Positions 36,080 to 44,862 of a DNA stretch of 64,000 nt are shown here, in pieces; positions within the stretch are counted from its first letter, which is position 1, and the number at the start of each line of letters is the position of its first letter. The notes beneath the pieces are model-generated. The model was not told where the DNA came from. It saw only the letters and a program-made list of their open reading frames with translations, and did no database searches. The translations under genes were made by a program, and so were the position numbers. Origin of the DNA: Tropicimonas_B omnivorans (GTDB lineage: Bacteria; Pseudomonadota; Alphaproteobacteria; Rhodobacterales; Rhodobacteraceae); NCBI RefSeq assembly GCF_031846565.1, contig NZ_JAVRHL010000002.1:620001-684000 (forward strand), in the 5' to 3' direction.

Positions 36080-36254
36080 CGGGTCGTTTCCTCCTGTTGG
36101 TTTGAAGTGCAGTTAGGGCGGCAGAGCGCGATGCCAGTCACGGGAGCGCGAGCACGGCCGGGGCCCCTGCACACGTGGTGTGCGGCCCGGATGGTGGACT
36201 TGGCGTCCTTCCGTTGCCACCTCGCGGGTAACACTCGGACGGGAGAACAAGGCC

Positions 36255-37289
36255 ATGGAACTTGGACTTTACACATTCGGCGATGTCGGCATCGAGCCTG
36301 CCACGGGGCGCCCGATCGATGCGCCGGAGCGTCTGTCGAACCTCATGGAGGAGATCGAACTCGCTGATCAGGTCGGGCTCGATTTCTTCGGTCTCGGCGA
36401 ACATCACCGCCCGAACTATGCCATCTCCGCCCCCGCCGTGGCCCTCGCCGCGGCCGCCCGGACGACGAAGAACATCCGCCTTTCCTCCGCGGTCTCCGTG
36501 CTGTCCTCGGACGATCCGGTCCGGGTCTTCCAGCAATATTCCACGCTCGACAGTTTGTCGGGCGGCCGGGCCGAGCTCATGGTGGGGCGGGGCAGCTTCA
36601 TCGAGAGCTTCCCGCTCTTCGGCTACGATCTGAACGATTACGATTCCCTGTTCCAGGAAAAGCTCGCCATGCTTCTGGCGATCAACGAGCAGGAGAAGCT
36701 GAACTGGCCGGGCACCGATTTCACCCAGGCCGTCGAGGGTCTCGGTATCTATCCCCGCCCGGTCCACGGACAGCTGCCGATCTGGATCGCGGCCGGTGGG
36801 ACGCCGGCCAGCATGGTTCGCGCAGGCGCGCTCGGCATGCCGCTGGCGCTCGCGATCATCGGCGGCGCGCCCCGCCGCTTCAAGCCGCTGGCGGACCTCT
36901 ATCGCCGCGCGGCGAAGGAGGAAGGCAACGAGGCGCAGGCGCGCGTGTCGCTCAACGTGCACGGGTTCGTGCACGACGATGCGCAAGAGGCGGCGGACAT
37001 CTTCTTCCCGGCGCAGAAGGAGGTCATGGACCAGATCGGCCGGGAGCGGGGCTGGGGCCCGCAGAGCCGGGCGCAGTTCGACGCGCAGATGAGCCCCGAA
37101 GGCGCCATGTTCGTCGGCTCGCCGGCGCAGATCACCGATAAGATTCTCGGTCTGCGCGAGGATCTCGGCTTCGACCGGATCACGATGCAGATGGCGATCG
37201 GCATGATCCCGCATGCCGACATGATGCGCGCCATCGAGACGCTGGGCTCGAAGGTCGCGCCCGAACTGCGCCGGGCGGACGCCGCCTGA
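36255..37289 (+). CDS. LLM class flavin-dependent oxidoreductase
   Basis: 344-residue luciferase-like TIM barrel that uses FMNH2 or F420. Blocks: LADQVGLDFFGLGEHHRPNYAI in the first 75 residues, KNIRLSSAVSVLSSDDPVRVFQQYSTLDSLSGGRAEL in shape, GRGSFIESFPLFG, and PRPVHGQLPIWIAAGGTP. The start at 36255 (MELGLYTFG) is the normal N-terminus and follows a GGGAGAACAAGG site. Members oxidise alkanes, sulfonates or aldehydes; substrate unknown. Confidence 0.9.
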   Translation: MELGLYTFGDVGIEPATGRPIDAPERLSNLMEEIELADQVGLDFFGLGEHHRPNYAISAPAVALAAAARTTKNIRLSSAVSVLSSDDPVRVFQQYSTLDSLSGGRAELMVGRGSFIESFPLFGYDLNDYDSLFQEKLAMLLAINEQEKLNWPGTDFTQAVEGLGIYPRPVHGQLPIWIAAGGTPASMVRAGALGMPLALAIIGGAPRRFKPLADLYRRAAKEEGNEAQARVSLNVHGFVHDDAQEAADIFFPAQKEVMDQIGRERGWGPQSRAQFDAQMSPEGAMFVGSPAQITDKILGLREDLGFDRITMQMAIGMIPHADMMRAIETLGSKVAPELRRADAA

Positions 37290-37353
37290 GAGATCTTGCT
37301 CCGCTCCAGCCCCCTGGTTCATCAAAATCCGGGGGGCGGGGCGGTTTGCCGCT

Positions 37354-37395
37354 TTCAAGCGGGCCGCGAAATCTTTAAGTAATACTGGACTTCGA
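37354..37395 (+). promoter_or_regulatory. AT-rich candidate promoter for the tat operon
   Basis: Within the 161 bases before tatA, a locally AT-rich stretch contains TTTCAA, then about 17 bases, then TAAGTAATAC. This resembles a weak sigma-70 promoter in otherwise GC-rich DNA. Assigned by eye only. Confidence 0.3.
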
Positions 37396-37450
37396 CCAAT
37401 TGGCGCACCGGATCACCGGGCGTCGCCCCCGCACGGATGGGAGTGTGCTC

Positions 37451-37711
37451 ATGTTCAACAATATCGGTATTCCCGGCCTGATCCTGATCGCCGTGGTCGT
37501 GCTCGTGCTCTTCGGGCGCGGCAAGGTCTCCGCTCTCATGGGCGAGGTCGGCAAGGGTATCACGGCCTTCAAGAAGGGTGTGAGCGAAGGCTCCACGGAG
37601 GATGACGAGGAGACCCGCACCGCCGAGCAGACGCGGATCGAATCCCCGGCCGCCACGACCCACGATGCGACCCCGGCCCCCGAAACCCTGCGCGAGCGGG
37701 ACAAGGTCTGA
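37451..37711 (+). CDS. tatA: Sec-independent protein translocase subunit TatA
   Basis: 86 residues: a short N-terminal membrane helix (IGIPGLILIAVVVLVLFG), the hinge FGRGKV, an amphipathic helix (LMGEVGKGITAFKKGV) and an acidic tail, which is the standard TatA form. It multimerises to form the pore for folded twin-arginine proteins. First gene of tatABC; the tatB start is 32 bases downstream. Confidence 0.95.
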   Translation: MFNNIGIPGLILIAVVVLVLFGRGKVSALMGEVGKGITAFKKGVSEGSTEDDEETRTAEQTRIESPAATTHDATPAPETLRERDKV

Positions 37712-37743
37712 GCCTCGCCTGCGTCCCGGGGGGCGTCTGAGAC

Positions 37744-38301
37744 ATGCTGGATATCGGCTGGAGCGAACTTCTGGTGATTGGCGTCGTCGCGCTGATCGTG
37801 GTGGGTCCCAAGGACCTGCCCGTGCTCTTTCGCACGCTGGGTCAGTTCACGGGCAAGATGAAGCGCATGGCGCGCGAATTCACCTCCGCCATGGAGGATG
37901 CCGCTGACCAGTCGGGCATGAAGGATGTTCAGCGCGATCTGCGCAGCATGACGAACCCCAAGAAGATGGGCGTGGACGCGCTGAAGAAGGCGACCAAGTT
38001 CGACCCGTTCGGCGAGCATGACGCCGAAACCGGCAAGACCGGCGCCGGGAGCAAGGCAGCCGCGCGGTCGGCCGCCGGCTCGGACGGCGAGGACCGAGCG
38101 GTAAAGGCGGCGCAGATGCGGGAGGCGGCCGCGACCGAGGCCCAGGACCGGATCGACGCCGAGGCGGCGTCGGACCTTCCCGAGGCCGACGAGGAACGCG
38201 CGCTGCCCGAGGGGTCCTCCTTCGCCGCCCCGTCCTCCATCGAGCCCGCGCCCGCAGATGCCCCCCAGACGCCCGAGAAAGCGGACGGAACACGCGGATG
38301 A
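37744..38301 (+). CDS. tatB: Sec-independent protein translocase subunit TatB
   Basis: 185 residues with the TatB helix MLDIGWSELLVIGVVALIVVGPKDLPVLFRTLG (in two parts around GPKDLP, the hallmark), a long amphipathic helix (FTGKMKRMAREFTSAMEDA), and an Ala/Glu-rich disordered tail. With TatC it forms the twin-arginine signal receptor. The stop overlaps the tatC start by four bases. Confidence 0.95.
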   Translation: MLDIGWSELLVIGVVALIVVGPKDLPVLFRTLGQFTGKMKRMAREFTSAMEDAADQSGMKDVQRDLRSMTNPKKMGVDALKKATKFDPFGEHDAETGKTGAGSKAAARSAAGSDGEDRAVKAAQMREAAATEAQDRIDAEAASDLPEADEERALPEGSSFAAPSSIEPAPADAPQTPEKADGTRG

Positions 38302-39170
38302 GCCAGGTCGACGACGAGATCGAGGACAGCGCGGCTCCGCTGATCGAGCACCTGGCCGAGCTCCGGACGCGCATCATTCGCGCGGTTGCGGCGTTCCTCG
38401 TGGCGATGATCGTGTGTTTCACCGTGGCCGAGCCCCTGCTCGAATTCCTGATGCAGCCGATCGCAGACGTGCTGCGCGCCCGCGGCGAGGATCCCCAGCT
38501 CATCTTCACCGCACCGCAGGAGAAGTTCTTCGTCCTCGTGCGGATCTCGGTGATCTTCGGTATCGGCCTCGCCTTCCCGGTGATCGCCCATCAACTCTGG
38601 CGCTTCGTCGCGCCCGGGCTCTACCGGTCCGAGAAGAACGCCTTCCTGCCGTTCATCATCGCCTCGCCGCTGCTCTTCCTCGCCGGCGCATCCTTCGCGC
38701 ATTACATCGTCACGCCGCTGGCGATGTCCTTCTTCATCGGCTTTTCGGATGCGATCCCGACGATCGCGGCCCTTCTCGCGGGAGAGAACGTGGACGCCAT
38801 CGCCGAGGCACCGCGGAACGAGGAGTTGCGCACGGTCTTCCTCGGCTCGGTCCGCGAGAGCCTCGATCTGTCGCTGAAGTTTATCCTCGCCTTCGGTCTG
38901 TGCTTCCAGCTGCCGGTTCTTCTGACCCTCATGGGCAAGGCGGGCCTCGTTTCCGCCGAGGGCCTGCGAAACGTCCGCAAATATGCCGTCGTCGGCATCC
39001 TGGTCCTCGCCGCGCTCGTCACTCCGCCGGATGTCATCACGCAGGTGATCCTCTTCACGGTGGTCTATTCGCTCTACGAGATCTCCATCTTCCTGGTCGC
39101 CCGTGTCGAGCGCAAGCGCCTGAAGGAGCTGCGGGAAGCGGGCATCCTCGGCGAGGACGAGGAGCTCTGA
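38298..39170 (+). CDS. tatC: Sec-independent protein translocase subunit TatC
   Basis: 290-residue membrane protein with six helices. Recognised by APLIEHLAELRTRIIRAV at the start, APQEKFFVLVRISVIFGI, FPVIAHQLWRFVAPGLY and VLAALVTPPDVITQ. It recognises the twin-arginine motif. It is about 30 residues longer than E. coli TatC, partly through an insertion around AGENVDAIAEAPRNEE in the periplasmic loop. Followed two bases later by the DUF815 ATPase. Confidence 0.95.
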   Translation: MSQVDDEIEDSAAPLIEHLAELRTRIIRAVAAFLVAMIVCFTVAEPLLEFLMQPIADVLRARGEDPQLIFTAPQEKFFVLVRISVIFGIGLAFPVIAHQLWRFVAPGLYRSEKNAFLPFIIASPLLFLAGASFAHYIVTPLAMSFFIGFSDAIPTIAALLAGENVDAIAEAPRNEELRTVFLGSVRESLDLSLKFILAFGLCFQLPVLLTLMGKAGLVSAEGLRNVRKYAVVGILVLAALVTPPDVITQVILFTVVYSLYEISIFLVARVERKRLKELREAGILGEDEEL

Positions 39171-39172
39171 TC

Positions 39173-40027
39173 ATGCCGAAGGACGGTCTCGCCGAAGACG
39201 CACTCACCCGCATCGCGGCCGCCCTCGAACGCCTGGCGCCGCCGGCACCCGCCGAGCCGGACTTCACGGAGGCCTCCGCCTTCGTCTGGCAGGCGGAAGA
39301 CCTGCGCCTTCTGCCCGTTCCCGATGTCACCCGCCAGCCGCTGGACCTTCTGATCGGGATCGACCGTGCGCGGGACACGCTTCTGAAGAACACCCGTCAG
39401 TTCGCCAAGGGCCTTCCTGCCAACAATGCGCTTCTTTGGGGCGCCCGGGGCATGGGAAAGTCCTCCCTGGTGAAGGCCGTCCATGGCGCGCTCGAGGACG
39501 AGGGGCATCCGCTCAAGCTCGTCGAGGTGCTGCGCGAGGATCTGCCCTCCATCGGCCGCCTGCTGTCGCTCCTCGATGGCGCCGCCGAGCGCTTCGTCCT
39601 CTTCTGCGACGACCTGTCCTTCAGCCATGACGATCAGCACTACAAATCCCTGAAAGCGGTCCTTGACGGCGGAGTTCGCGGACGGCCCGACAACGTCGTC
39701 TTCTACGCGACCTCGAACCGCCGTCACCTGATGCCGCGGGACATGATCGACAACGAGCGCTCCACCGGGATCAATCCCGGCGAGGCGGTGGAGGAGAAGG
39801 TCTCGCTCAGCGACCGCTTCGGCCTGTGGCTCGGCTTCCATCCCTGCGATCAGGACGCCTACCTTGCCATGGTCCGCGGCTATTGCGACGCCCATGATCT
39901 CGAGATCGGCGACGAGGAGCTGCGCGCCCTGGCAATCGAATGGCAGGCGACCCGCGGCGGCCGATCGGGGCGCGTGGCATGGCAATTCTTCACCGATCTG
40001 GCCGGTCGCAGGGGCGTGCGCCTCTGA
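39173..40027 (+). CDS. DUF815-family AAA ATPase
   Basis: 284-residue P-loop ATPase of unknown function. Walker A is LLWGARGMGKSSLV (about residues 87-100), Walker B FVLFCDDLSF, sensor-like YATSNRRHLMPRDM, and the conserved end EWQATRGGRSGRVAWQF. The gene begins two bases after tatC, so it is in the tat transcript; in other Rhodobacteraceae it is found near secretion and lipoprotein genes. No direct role in Tat transport is known. Confidence 0.9.
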   Translation: MPKDGLAEDALTRIAAALERLAPPAPAEPDFTEASAFVWQAEDLRLLPVPDVTRQPLDLLIGIDRARDTLLKNTRQFAKGLPANNALLWGARGMGKSSLVKAVHGALEDEGHPLKLVEVLREDLPSIGRLLSLLDGAAERFVLFCDDLSFSHDDQHYKSLKAVLDGGVRGRPDNVVFYATSNRRHLMPRDMIDNERSTGINPGEAVEEKVSLSDRFGLWLGFHPCDQDAYLAMVRGYCDAHDLEIGDEELRALAIEWQATRGGRSGRVAWQFFTDLAGRRGVRL

Positions 40028-40105
40028 GCCGCCCGCGGCAGCGGTCGTCGCCAGCTGGTCCGCCCCCATGCCGCGTCCTAGCTATGAGGGCCAAGGAGAC
40101 GCCGC

Positions 40106-41092
40106 ATGACGACACCCGCCTTCGATGACATCCCGGAAACCGCTCTCGCATGGCATCGCGAGGGCAGGGGCGCCGCCCTTGCGACCGTGATCGAAACATG
40201 GGGCTCCGCGCCGCGCCCCGTCGGCAGTCAGCTCGCGATCTCGGGCGACGGCGCCATCGCCGGCTCCGTCTCCGGCGGCTGTGTCGAGGGCGCCGTGGTC
40301 GTGGAAGCCGCGGACATGATCGCAGCCGGGGCGCGCGAGGCCAAACTGCTCGAGTTCGGCGTTTCCGATGACGAGGCCTTCGCGGTCGGACTGGCCTGCG
40401 GCGGCCGGATCGCCGTTCTCGTCGAGCCGATCGGGTCCACCCTGCCGGACTCCCTCCTGTCGGACCTTGTGGAGGCCCGCGCCGCCCGCCGCCCCACCGC
40501 CTATCTCGTCGATGCCGAAGCCGGTCAGCGTCGTCTCGCCGGTTCTGACGAGGAGGGCCTTCCGGCCCGTTTCCGCGCGGACCGGTCCGGCTTTCTGGAG
40601 GACGGGCGTACCTTTGCCGGCATCCACAATCCGCCACTGCGGATGGTCGTGGTCGGCGCCGTCCACATCGCTCAGCCGCTCGTCGTCATGGCCCGTCTCG
40701 CCGGCTATGCCCCCGAACTGATCGATCCGCGCGAGGCGTTCGGCAGCGCCGAGCGCTTCCCCGGCGAGGCGCTGTCCCACGACTACCCCGACGAGGTTCT
40801 GGCGCGCGTCCCGCCCGATGCGCGAACCGCAATCGTCACGCTGTCACACGATCCCAAGATCGACGACCCGGCCATCCTCGCCGCTCTCCGCTCAGACTGT
40901 TTCTATCTCGGATGCCTCGGATCCACCCGCACCCACGCCAAGCGCCTGGACCGCCTCCGCCCGGAGGTCGGTGAGGAAGCACTCGCGCGCATACACGCCC
41001 CTGTCGGGCTCGACATCGGCTCCCGAAGCCCGGCCGAGATCGCCATCTCCATCATGGCAGAGGTGACCGGCGCTCTGCGGCAGGGGGACTGA
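40106..41092 (+). CDS. xdhC: XdhC/CoxI family protein
   Basis: 328-residue factor that binds molybdenum cofactor and helps to insert it, in its sulfurated form, into xanthine dehydrogenase-type enzymes. The N-terminal block is TWGSAPRPVGSQLAISGDG and SVSGGCVEGAVV; the C-terminal Rossmann-like domain has RMVVVGAVHIAQPL, LTLSHDPKIDDPAI, and YLGCLGSTRTHAKRLDRL. It overlaps the next, molybdopterin-binding gene by one base (TGATG). No xdhAB is in the window, so the client enzyme is elsewhere. Confidence 0.93.
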   Translation: MTTPAFDDIPETALAWHREGRGAALATVIETWGSAPRPVGSQLAISGDGAIAGSVSGGCVEGAVVVEAADMIAAGAREAKLLEFGVSDDEAFAVGLACGGRIAVLVEPIGSTLPDSLLSDLVEARAARRPTAYLVDAEAGQRRLAGSDEEGLPARFRADRSGFLEDGRTFAGIHNPPLRMVVVGAVHIAQPLVVMARLAGYAPELIDPREAFGSAERFPGEALSHDYPDEVLARVPPDARTAIVTLSHDPKIDDPAILAALRSDCFYLGCLGSTRTHAKRLDRLRPEVGEEALARIHAPVGLDIGSRSPAEIAISIMAEVTGALRQGD

Positions 41093-42402
41093 TGTGGTTC
41101 GGAGAGGTCAGGACAGATGCGGCCGAGGGGGCGATCCTCGCCCATTCGTTGCGGGTGGAATGCCCCGTCGAGGCCGGCCCGGGCGGTGGGGAGCGGAGGG
41201 GCGCCGCATTTGATTTGGAAGGCGCGACCGGTGCTGACGCGGCGGTGGGAGAGGGCGGGGCCGGCCGTGACGCCGGTGGACGCCTGACGCTGTCGGACGA
41301 GCGACAGCCCGCGCCGTCTGTAAGTTCCCTAATCGAAGACAACCGCATGCCTCCCGCGGCTGAGGGGCAGGGGACGATCGATGCTCCCGGTGTTCGTTCT
41401 CGGGCAGACACGCGGCCCTCTCAGGCGGCGTCGACGGGGTCGGCCCCTGCCGAGACCGCCCTGCGGATGTGGAAGAAGGGTCGCGTTCTCACTGCCGAGG
41501 ACACCCGTGCCATCCTTCGGGGAGGGGTCGAGCGGCTCACGGTCGCCCGTCTCGAGCCCGGCGACGTCGGCGAAGATGCCGCCGCCGCCCGCCTTGCCGC
41601 TGCCCTTGTTCCCGATCCTGCCGCCGCGGGTCTGCGCCTCAGCGATCCTTTTACAGGGCGGGTGAACATCAACGCCGCGGGCCCCGGCCTGATCGAGCTG
41701 GATGCCGAGGCGATCCATGCCCTGAATGCCGTCGATCCTGCCATTACTCTCGCCACACTGGCCCCATTCGCGCGGGTCACCGCCGGTCAGCTCGTCGGGA
41801 CCGTCAAGGTCGTCAGCTACGCCGTCCCCGACACGGCGCTTGAGGAGGCGTGCGACCGTGGGCGCGGTGCGCTTCGCCTGGCGCCTCCACGCCTCAGGAC
41901 CGCGGCCCTGATCCTGACCACGGTGCCGGGACAGAAGCCCTCCCTGAACGAGAAGGGCCGGGCTGCCGTCCAATCGAGGCTGGACGCCCTGGAGGTTGGC
42001 CTCATCGAGGTCAGGGACATCCCGCACGAGGCAGACGCCATCGCGCACGCCCTTGCCGGACTCGACGCCGATATCGCTCTCATCCTCACCGGATCGGCGA
42101 CGTCGGACCTGCACGACACCGCCCCGGACGCTCTCAGACGATCCGGCGGGGAGGTGAGCCGTTTCGGTATGCCGGTCGATCCGGGCAATCTTCTGTTCAC
42201 CGGCACGCTGAGAAACGGGCGGCCCGTGATCGGCCTGCCGGGATGCGCGCGATCCCCCGCTCCAAACGGCGCGGACTGGGTGCTCGAGCGCCTCATCTGC
42301 GGCCTTCCCTGCGGCGACGAGGAGATCTCACGGATGGGCGTCGGAGCGCTGCTCAAGGAAAGCCCCGGAAGGCCCCACTCGCGCGAGCGGCGCGGTCCCT
42401 GA
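41092..42402 (+). CDS. Molybdopterin-binding protein with a large N-terminal insertion
   Basis: 436 residues. Residues 1-22 (MWFGEVRTDAAEGAILAHSL) and from about 125 on (MWKKGRVLTAEDTRAI, VERLTVARLEPGDVGEDAAA, TGRVNINAAGPGLIELD, IVTTVPGQ-like stretch, LILTGSATSDLHDTAP) match a MoeA/MogA-like molybdopterin-binding protein often paired with XdhC. Between them is a ~100-residue Gly/Ala/Glu-rich segment that such proteins normally lack; its codons (GTA, AGT, CTA, TTG) are richer in A/T than the neighbours. It lies next to xdhC and likely handles the same cofactor. Convergent to lexA. Confidence 0.85.
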   Translation: MWFGEVRTDAAEGAILAHSLRVECPVEAGPGGGERRGAAFDLEGATGADAAVGEGGAGRDAGGRLTLSDERQPAPSVSSLIEDNRMPPAAEGQGTIDAPGVRSRADTRPSQAASTGSAPAETALRMWKKGRVLTAEDTRAILRGGVERLTVARLEPGDVGEDAAAARLAAALVPDPAAAGLRLSDPFTGRVNINAAGPGLIELDAEAIHALNAVDPAITLATLAPFARVTAGQLVGTVKVVSYAVPDTALEEACDRGRGALRLAPPRLRTAALILTTVPGQKPSLNEKGRAAVQSRLDALEVGLIEVRDIPHEADAIAHALAGLDADIALILTGSATSDLHDTAPDALRRSGGEVSRFGMPVDPGNLLFTGTLRNGRPVIGLPGCARSPAPNGADWVLERLICGLPCGDEEISRMGVGALLKESPGRPHSRERRGP

Positions 42403-42408
42403 CCAGGC

Positions 42409-42423
42409 CCGGCATCCTGCCGG
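42409..42423. terminator. Small hairpin between convergent genes
   Basis: A 6-bp perfect stem CCGGCA/TGCCGG with a 3-base loop in the 76 bases between the molybdopterin-binding gene and lexA stops. There is no T tract, so only a tentative terminator. Confidence 0.3.
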
Positions 42424-42478
42424 TGCGTTCGGGGAAGGCGCCGCTGGAATGAAACGTTGGGGTCCCGCGACCGATTGA

Positions 42479-43129
42479 TCAGTACGTCCGGATCAGACCG
42501 ACGAGCCGTCCCTGAACCTGGACCTGGTTGTCCTTCAGGATCCGCGTCTCGTAGGCGGGATTGGCGGCTTCGAGCGCGATGGCGCCCTTCTGCTTGCGGA
42601 ACCGTTTCAGCGTCGCTTCCTGGCCTTCGACGAGCGCTACGACGATATCGCCGTTATCGGCGGTCAGCTGCTCGCGGATCACGACCACGTCCCCGTCATT
42701 GATCCCGGCATCGATCATCGAGTCGCCGCGGACTTCGAGAGCGTAATGCCGACCCGCGCCGACCATCCCCTGAGGAACGGCGACCGCGTGGCTGACCTCG
42801 CTGATGGCCTCGATCGGCACGCCGGCCGCGATCCGGCCCATCACGTCCAGCTCGACGGACCCGGGCGTCTCGGGACGGACGGGCAAGGCAGGCGCGGAGC
42901 GCGAGGCGCCCAGCGAATCAGGCAGCTTGACGACTTCCAGAGCGCGCGCGCGATGAGCGAGCCGCCGGATGAAACCGCGTTCCTCAAGCGCCGTGATCAG
43001 CCTGTGGATCCCGGATTTCGACTTGAGCTCCAGCGCATCCTTCATCTCGTCGAAGGATGGCGGCACACCGTCGCGCTGGATCCTCTTGTGGATGAAGTCG
43101 AGAAGGTCGAGCTGTTTCTTCGTGAGCAT
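42479..43129 (-). CDS. lexA: LexA repressor
   Basis: 216-residue SOS repressor. The N-terminal winged helix-turn-helix covers MLTKKQLDLLDFIHKRI and PPSFDEMKDALELKSKSGIH. The Ala-Gly cleavage site is GRIAAGVP (about residue 100). The Ser-Lys protease dyad is in EVRGDSMIDAGI (Ser) and EGQEATLKRF (Lys). The start MLTKKQ was chosen because an upstream ATG at 43180 lies inside the operator. It is the last gene after moeA and has its own SOS box. Confidence 0.96.
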   Translation of the reverse strand: MLTKKQLDLLDFIHKRIQRDGVPPSFDEMKDALELKSKSGIHRLITALEERGFIRRLAHRARALEVVKLPDSLGASRSAPALPVRPETPGSVELDVMGRIAAGVPIEAISEVSHAVAVPQGMVGAGRHYALEVRGDSMIDAGINDGDVVVIREQLTADNGDIVVALVEGQEATLKRFRKQKGAIALEAANPAYETRILKDNQVQVQGRLVGLIRTY

Positions 43130-43170
43130 GGGCAGCCTGTTCGTGGGCGACAGATAGCCGCTTTGCGGAT

Positions 43171-43185
43171 GTTCTGCCATCGTTC
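43171..43185. promoter_or_regulatory. LexA operator (alphaproteobacterial SOS box)
   Basis: GTTC, seven bases (TGCCATC), GTTC: a perfect match to the GTTC-N7-GTTC box bound by LexA in alphaproteobacteria. It is centred about 49 bases before the lexA ATG, in the moeA-lexA gap, so lexA probably has its own autoregulated promoter. Confidence 0.85.
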
Positions 43186-43195
43186 TTGTTTTGTG

Positions 43196-44386
43196 TCAAG
43201 CCGTTCCCGGCCACAGGGGCAGCGTTTCCACCATCTCTCCGGCCATGCGCGGTCCGTCGTTTTCCGGCCGCACGATCAGGTGGGTGGCGTCGGCGAGGAT
43301 GCTCAGGAGCGAGCTGTCCTGACTGGGAAACGCGCGAACGGTGCCGTCTACGCCAAGTTTTGCCCGCATGTAGTGCGCTCGTGGTCCGTTCGCCGGCAAC
43401 TCCGCCGCCAGCGGCCGTGCAACCGTTGTCATCTGAACCTTCGGCAAGCCCTGCATCGCGCGGAGGAGGGGGATGACGAACAGCATTCCGCAAACGATCG
43501 AGGACACCGGATTTCCCGGCAGCCCGACCATCGCCGTCATGCCGAGGCGGCCCGCCATGAGCGGCTTCCCGGGTCGCATCGCAACCTTGTGGAACGCGCG
43601 TTCCATGCCGAGGTTTTCAGTCACGTCTCCGACGAGGTCGTGGTCGCCGACCGAAACCCCGCCGACCGTGACGAGAAGGTCCGCGTGCTTCGCCAGCTGG
43701 ACGCTCAGGTCGAGGCTCTCCGCTGTATCCCTGGCAATGGGCAGGAGGCTCACATCGGCCCCCTCCGCCTCGAACATCGCCTTGAGGGCGTAGGTGTTCG
43801 ACGCGACGATCTGATCCCGCGCGGGGGCCTCGCCGGGCGCCACGAGTTCGTTCCCGGTGGCGAGGAGCGCCACGGCAGGGCGCCGGGCGACGGTCAGGGT
43901 TCCGGCGTTCATGGAAGCGGCCAGCGCGATGTCCCCGGGGGTAAGACGTCGGGGCGCCGTCAGCCTGTCGCCCGCCCGGAAATCCCCGCCGGCAGGACGG
44001 ATGTTCGCCCCGTCACCAAGCGACGCAAGGATCTCGATTTCGTCTGCGGTTCGCCGTGTATCCTCCTGAATTACAACGTGATCTGCGCCATCCGGTACCG
44101 GCGCGCCGGTGAAGATCCGGACGCATTCTCCCGCCTCGATGCGGCCCGTCCACATGCGTCCGGCCGGTGCTTCTCCGACCACCTTCAGGGTCGCCCCCGG
44201 AGCGACGTCAGGCCCGCGCGCCGCATACCCGTCCATGGCGGACGCGGCGAATGGTGGCTGGTCCCGGACCGCCACGACATCCTCGGCAAGCACCCGTCCT
44301 GCGGCCTCGGAGATGGGAACGGAGGCAGCGGGAAGCGGGCTGGCGAGGCTGAAGATATGCTTCAGGGCATCTGCAACCGAAATCAC
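43196..44386 (-). CDS. moeA: Molybdopterin molybdenumtransferase MoeA
   Basis: 396-residue enzyme that inserts molybdenum into molybdopterin. Motifs: ISEAAGRVLAEDV, FAASAMDGYAARGPD (about residues 44-58), ECVRIFTGAPVPDGADHVV, PAVALLATGNELV, TVGGVSVGDHDLV and MVGLPGNPVSS near the end. The N-terminus overlaps the moaC stop by four bases (ATGA). The gene is part of the trp-moa transcript but its product acts in the cofactor pathway shared with xdhC nearby. Confidence 0.95.
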   Translation of the reverse strand: MISVADALKHIFSLASPLPAASVPISEAAGRVLAEDVVAVRDQPPFAASAMDGYAARGPDVAPGATLKVVGEAPAGRMWTGRIEAGECVRIFTGAPVPDGADHVVIQEDTRRTADEIEILASLGDGANIRPAGGDFRAGDRLTAPRRLTPGDIALAASMNAGTLTVARRPAVALLATGNELVAPGEAPARDQIVASNTYALKAMFEAEGADVSLLPIARDTAESLDLSVQLAKHADLLVTVGGVSVGDHDLVGDVTENLGMERAFHKVAMRPGKPLMAGRLGMTAMVGLPGNPVSSIVCGMLFVIPLLRAMQGLPKVQMTTVARPLAAELPANGPRAHYMRAKLGVDGTVRAFPSQDSSLLSILADATHLIVRPENDGPRMAGEMVETLPLWPGTA

Positions 44387-44862
44387 GTGCGGTCCGCCTC
44401 GTAACGTCCTGATTTACCGCCATCCTTCAGGACTACCCGTATCTGTCCGATCTCCATGGCGCGATCCGCGGCCTTGAGCATGTCGTAGATTGTGAGGCCC
44501 GCGATGCTGACCGCCGTCAGGGCTTCCATCTCCACACCTGTCCGGCCCGTCGTCTTGACTGTGGCCGTGATGCGGACCCCCGGAAGCGCGTCGTCCGGGG
44601 TCAGGTCGAGAGCGACACGGGCGAGCGGGAGGGGGTGGCAGAGCGGTATGAGATCGGCGGTGCGCTTGGCGGCCATGATGCCGGCAAGACGGGCGACGCC
44701 GAGGACGTCACCCTTCTTGGCCGTCCCCTCGTTGACCCGCGCAAGTGTCTCAGGGGACATGCGAATGACGCCCGTCGCCTCGGCGATGCGGTCGGTCTCG
44801 GCCTTGCCGGAGACATCGACCATGTGCGCTCGCCCGGCGTCGTCGAAATGCGTGAGGCTCAT
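44383..44862 (-). CDS. moaC: Cyclic pyranopterin monophosphate synthase MoaC
   Basis: 159 residues, the second step of molybdenum cofactor synthesis (with MoaA). Conserved blocks: LTHFDDAGRAHMVDVSGK at the start, ARLAGIMAAKRTADLIPLCHPLPL (active-site Lys and His) and TGRTGVEMEALTAVSIAGLTIYDM. The start overlaps the trpC stop and the stop overlaps the moeA start, so translation is coupled at both ends. No moaA is in the window. Confidence 0.95.
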   Translation of the reverse strand: MSLTHFDDAGRAHMVDVSGKAETDRIAEATGVIRMSPETLARVNEGTAKKGDVLGVARLAGIMAAKRTADLIPLCHPLPLARVALDLTPDDALPGVRITATVKTTGRTGVEMEALTAVSIAGLTIYDMLKAADRAMEIGQIRVVLKDGGKSGRYEADRT

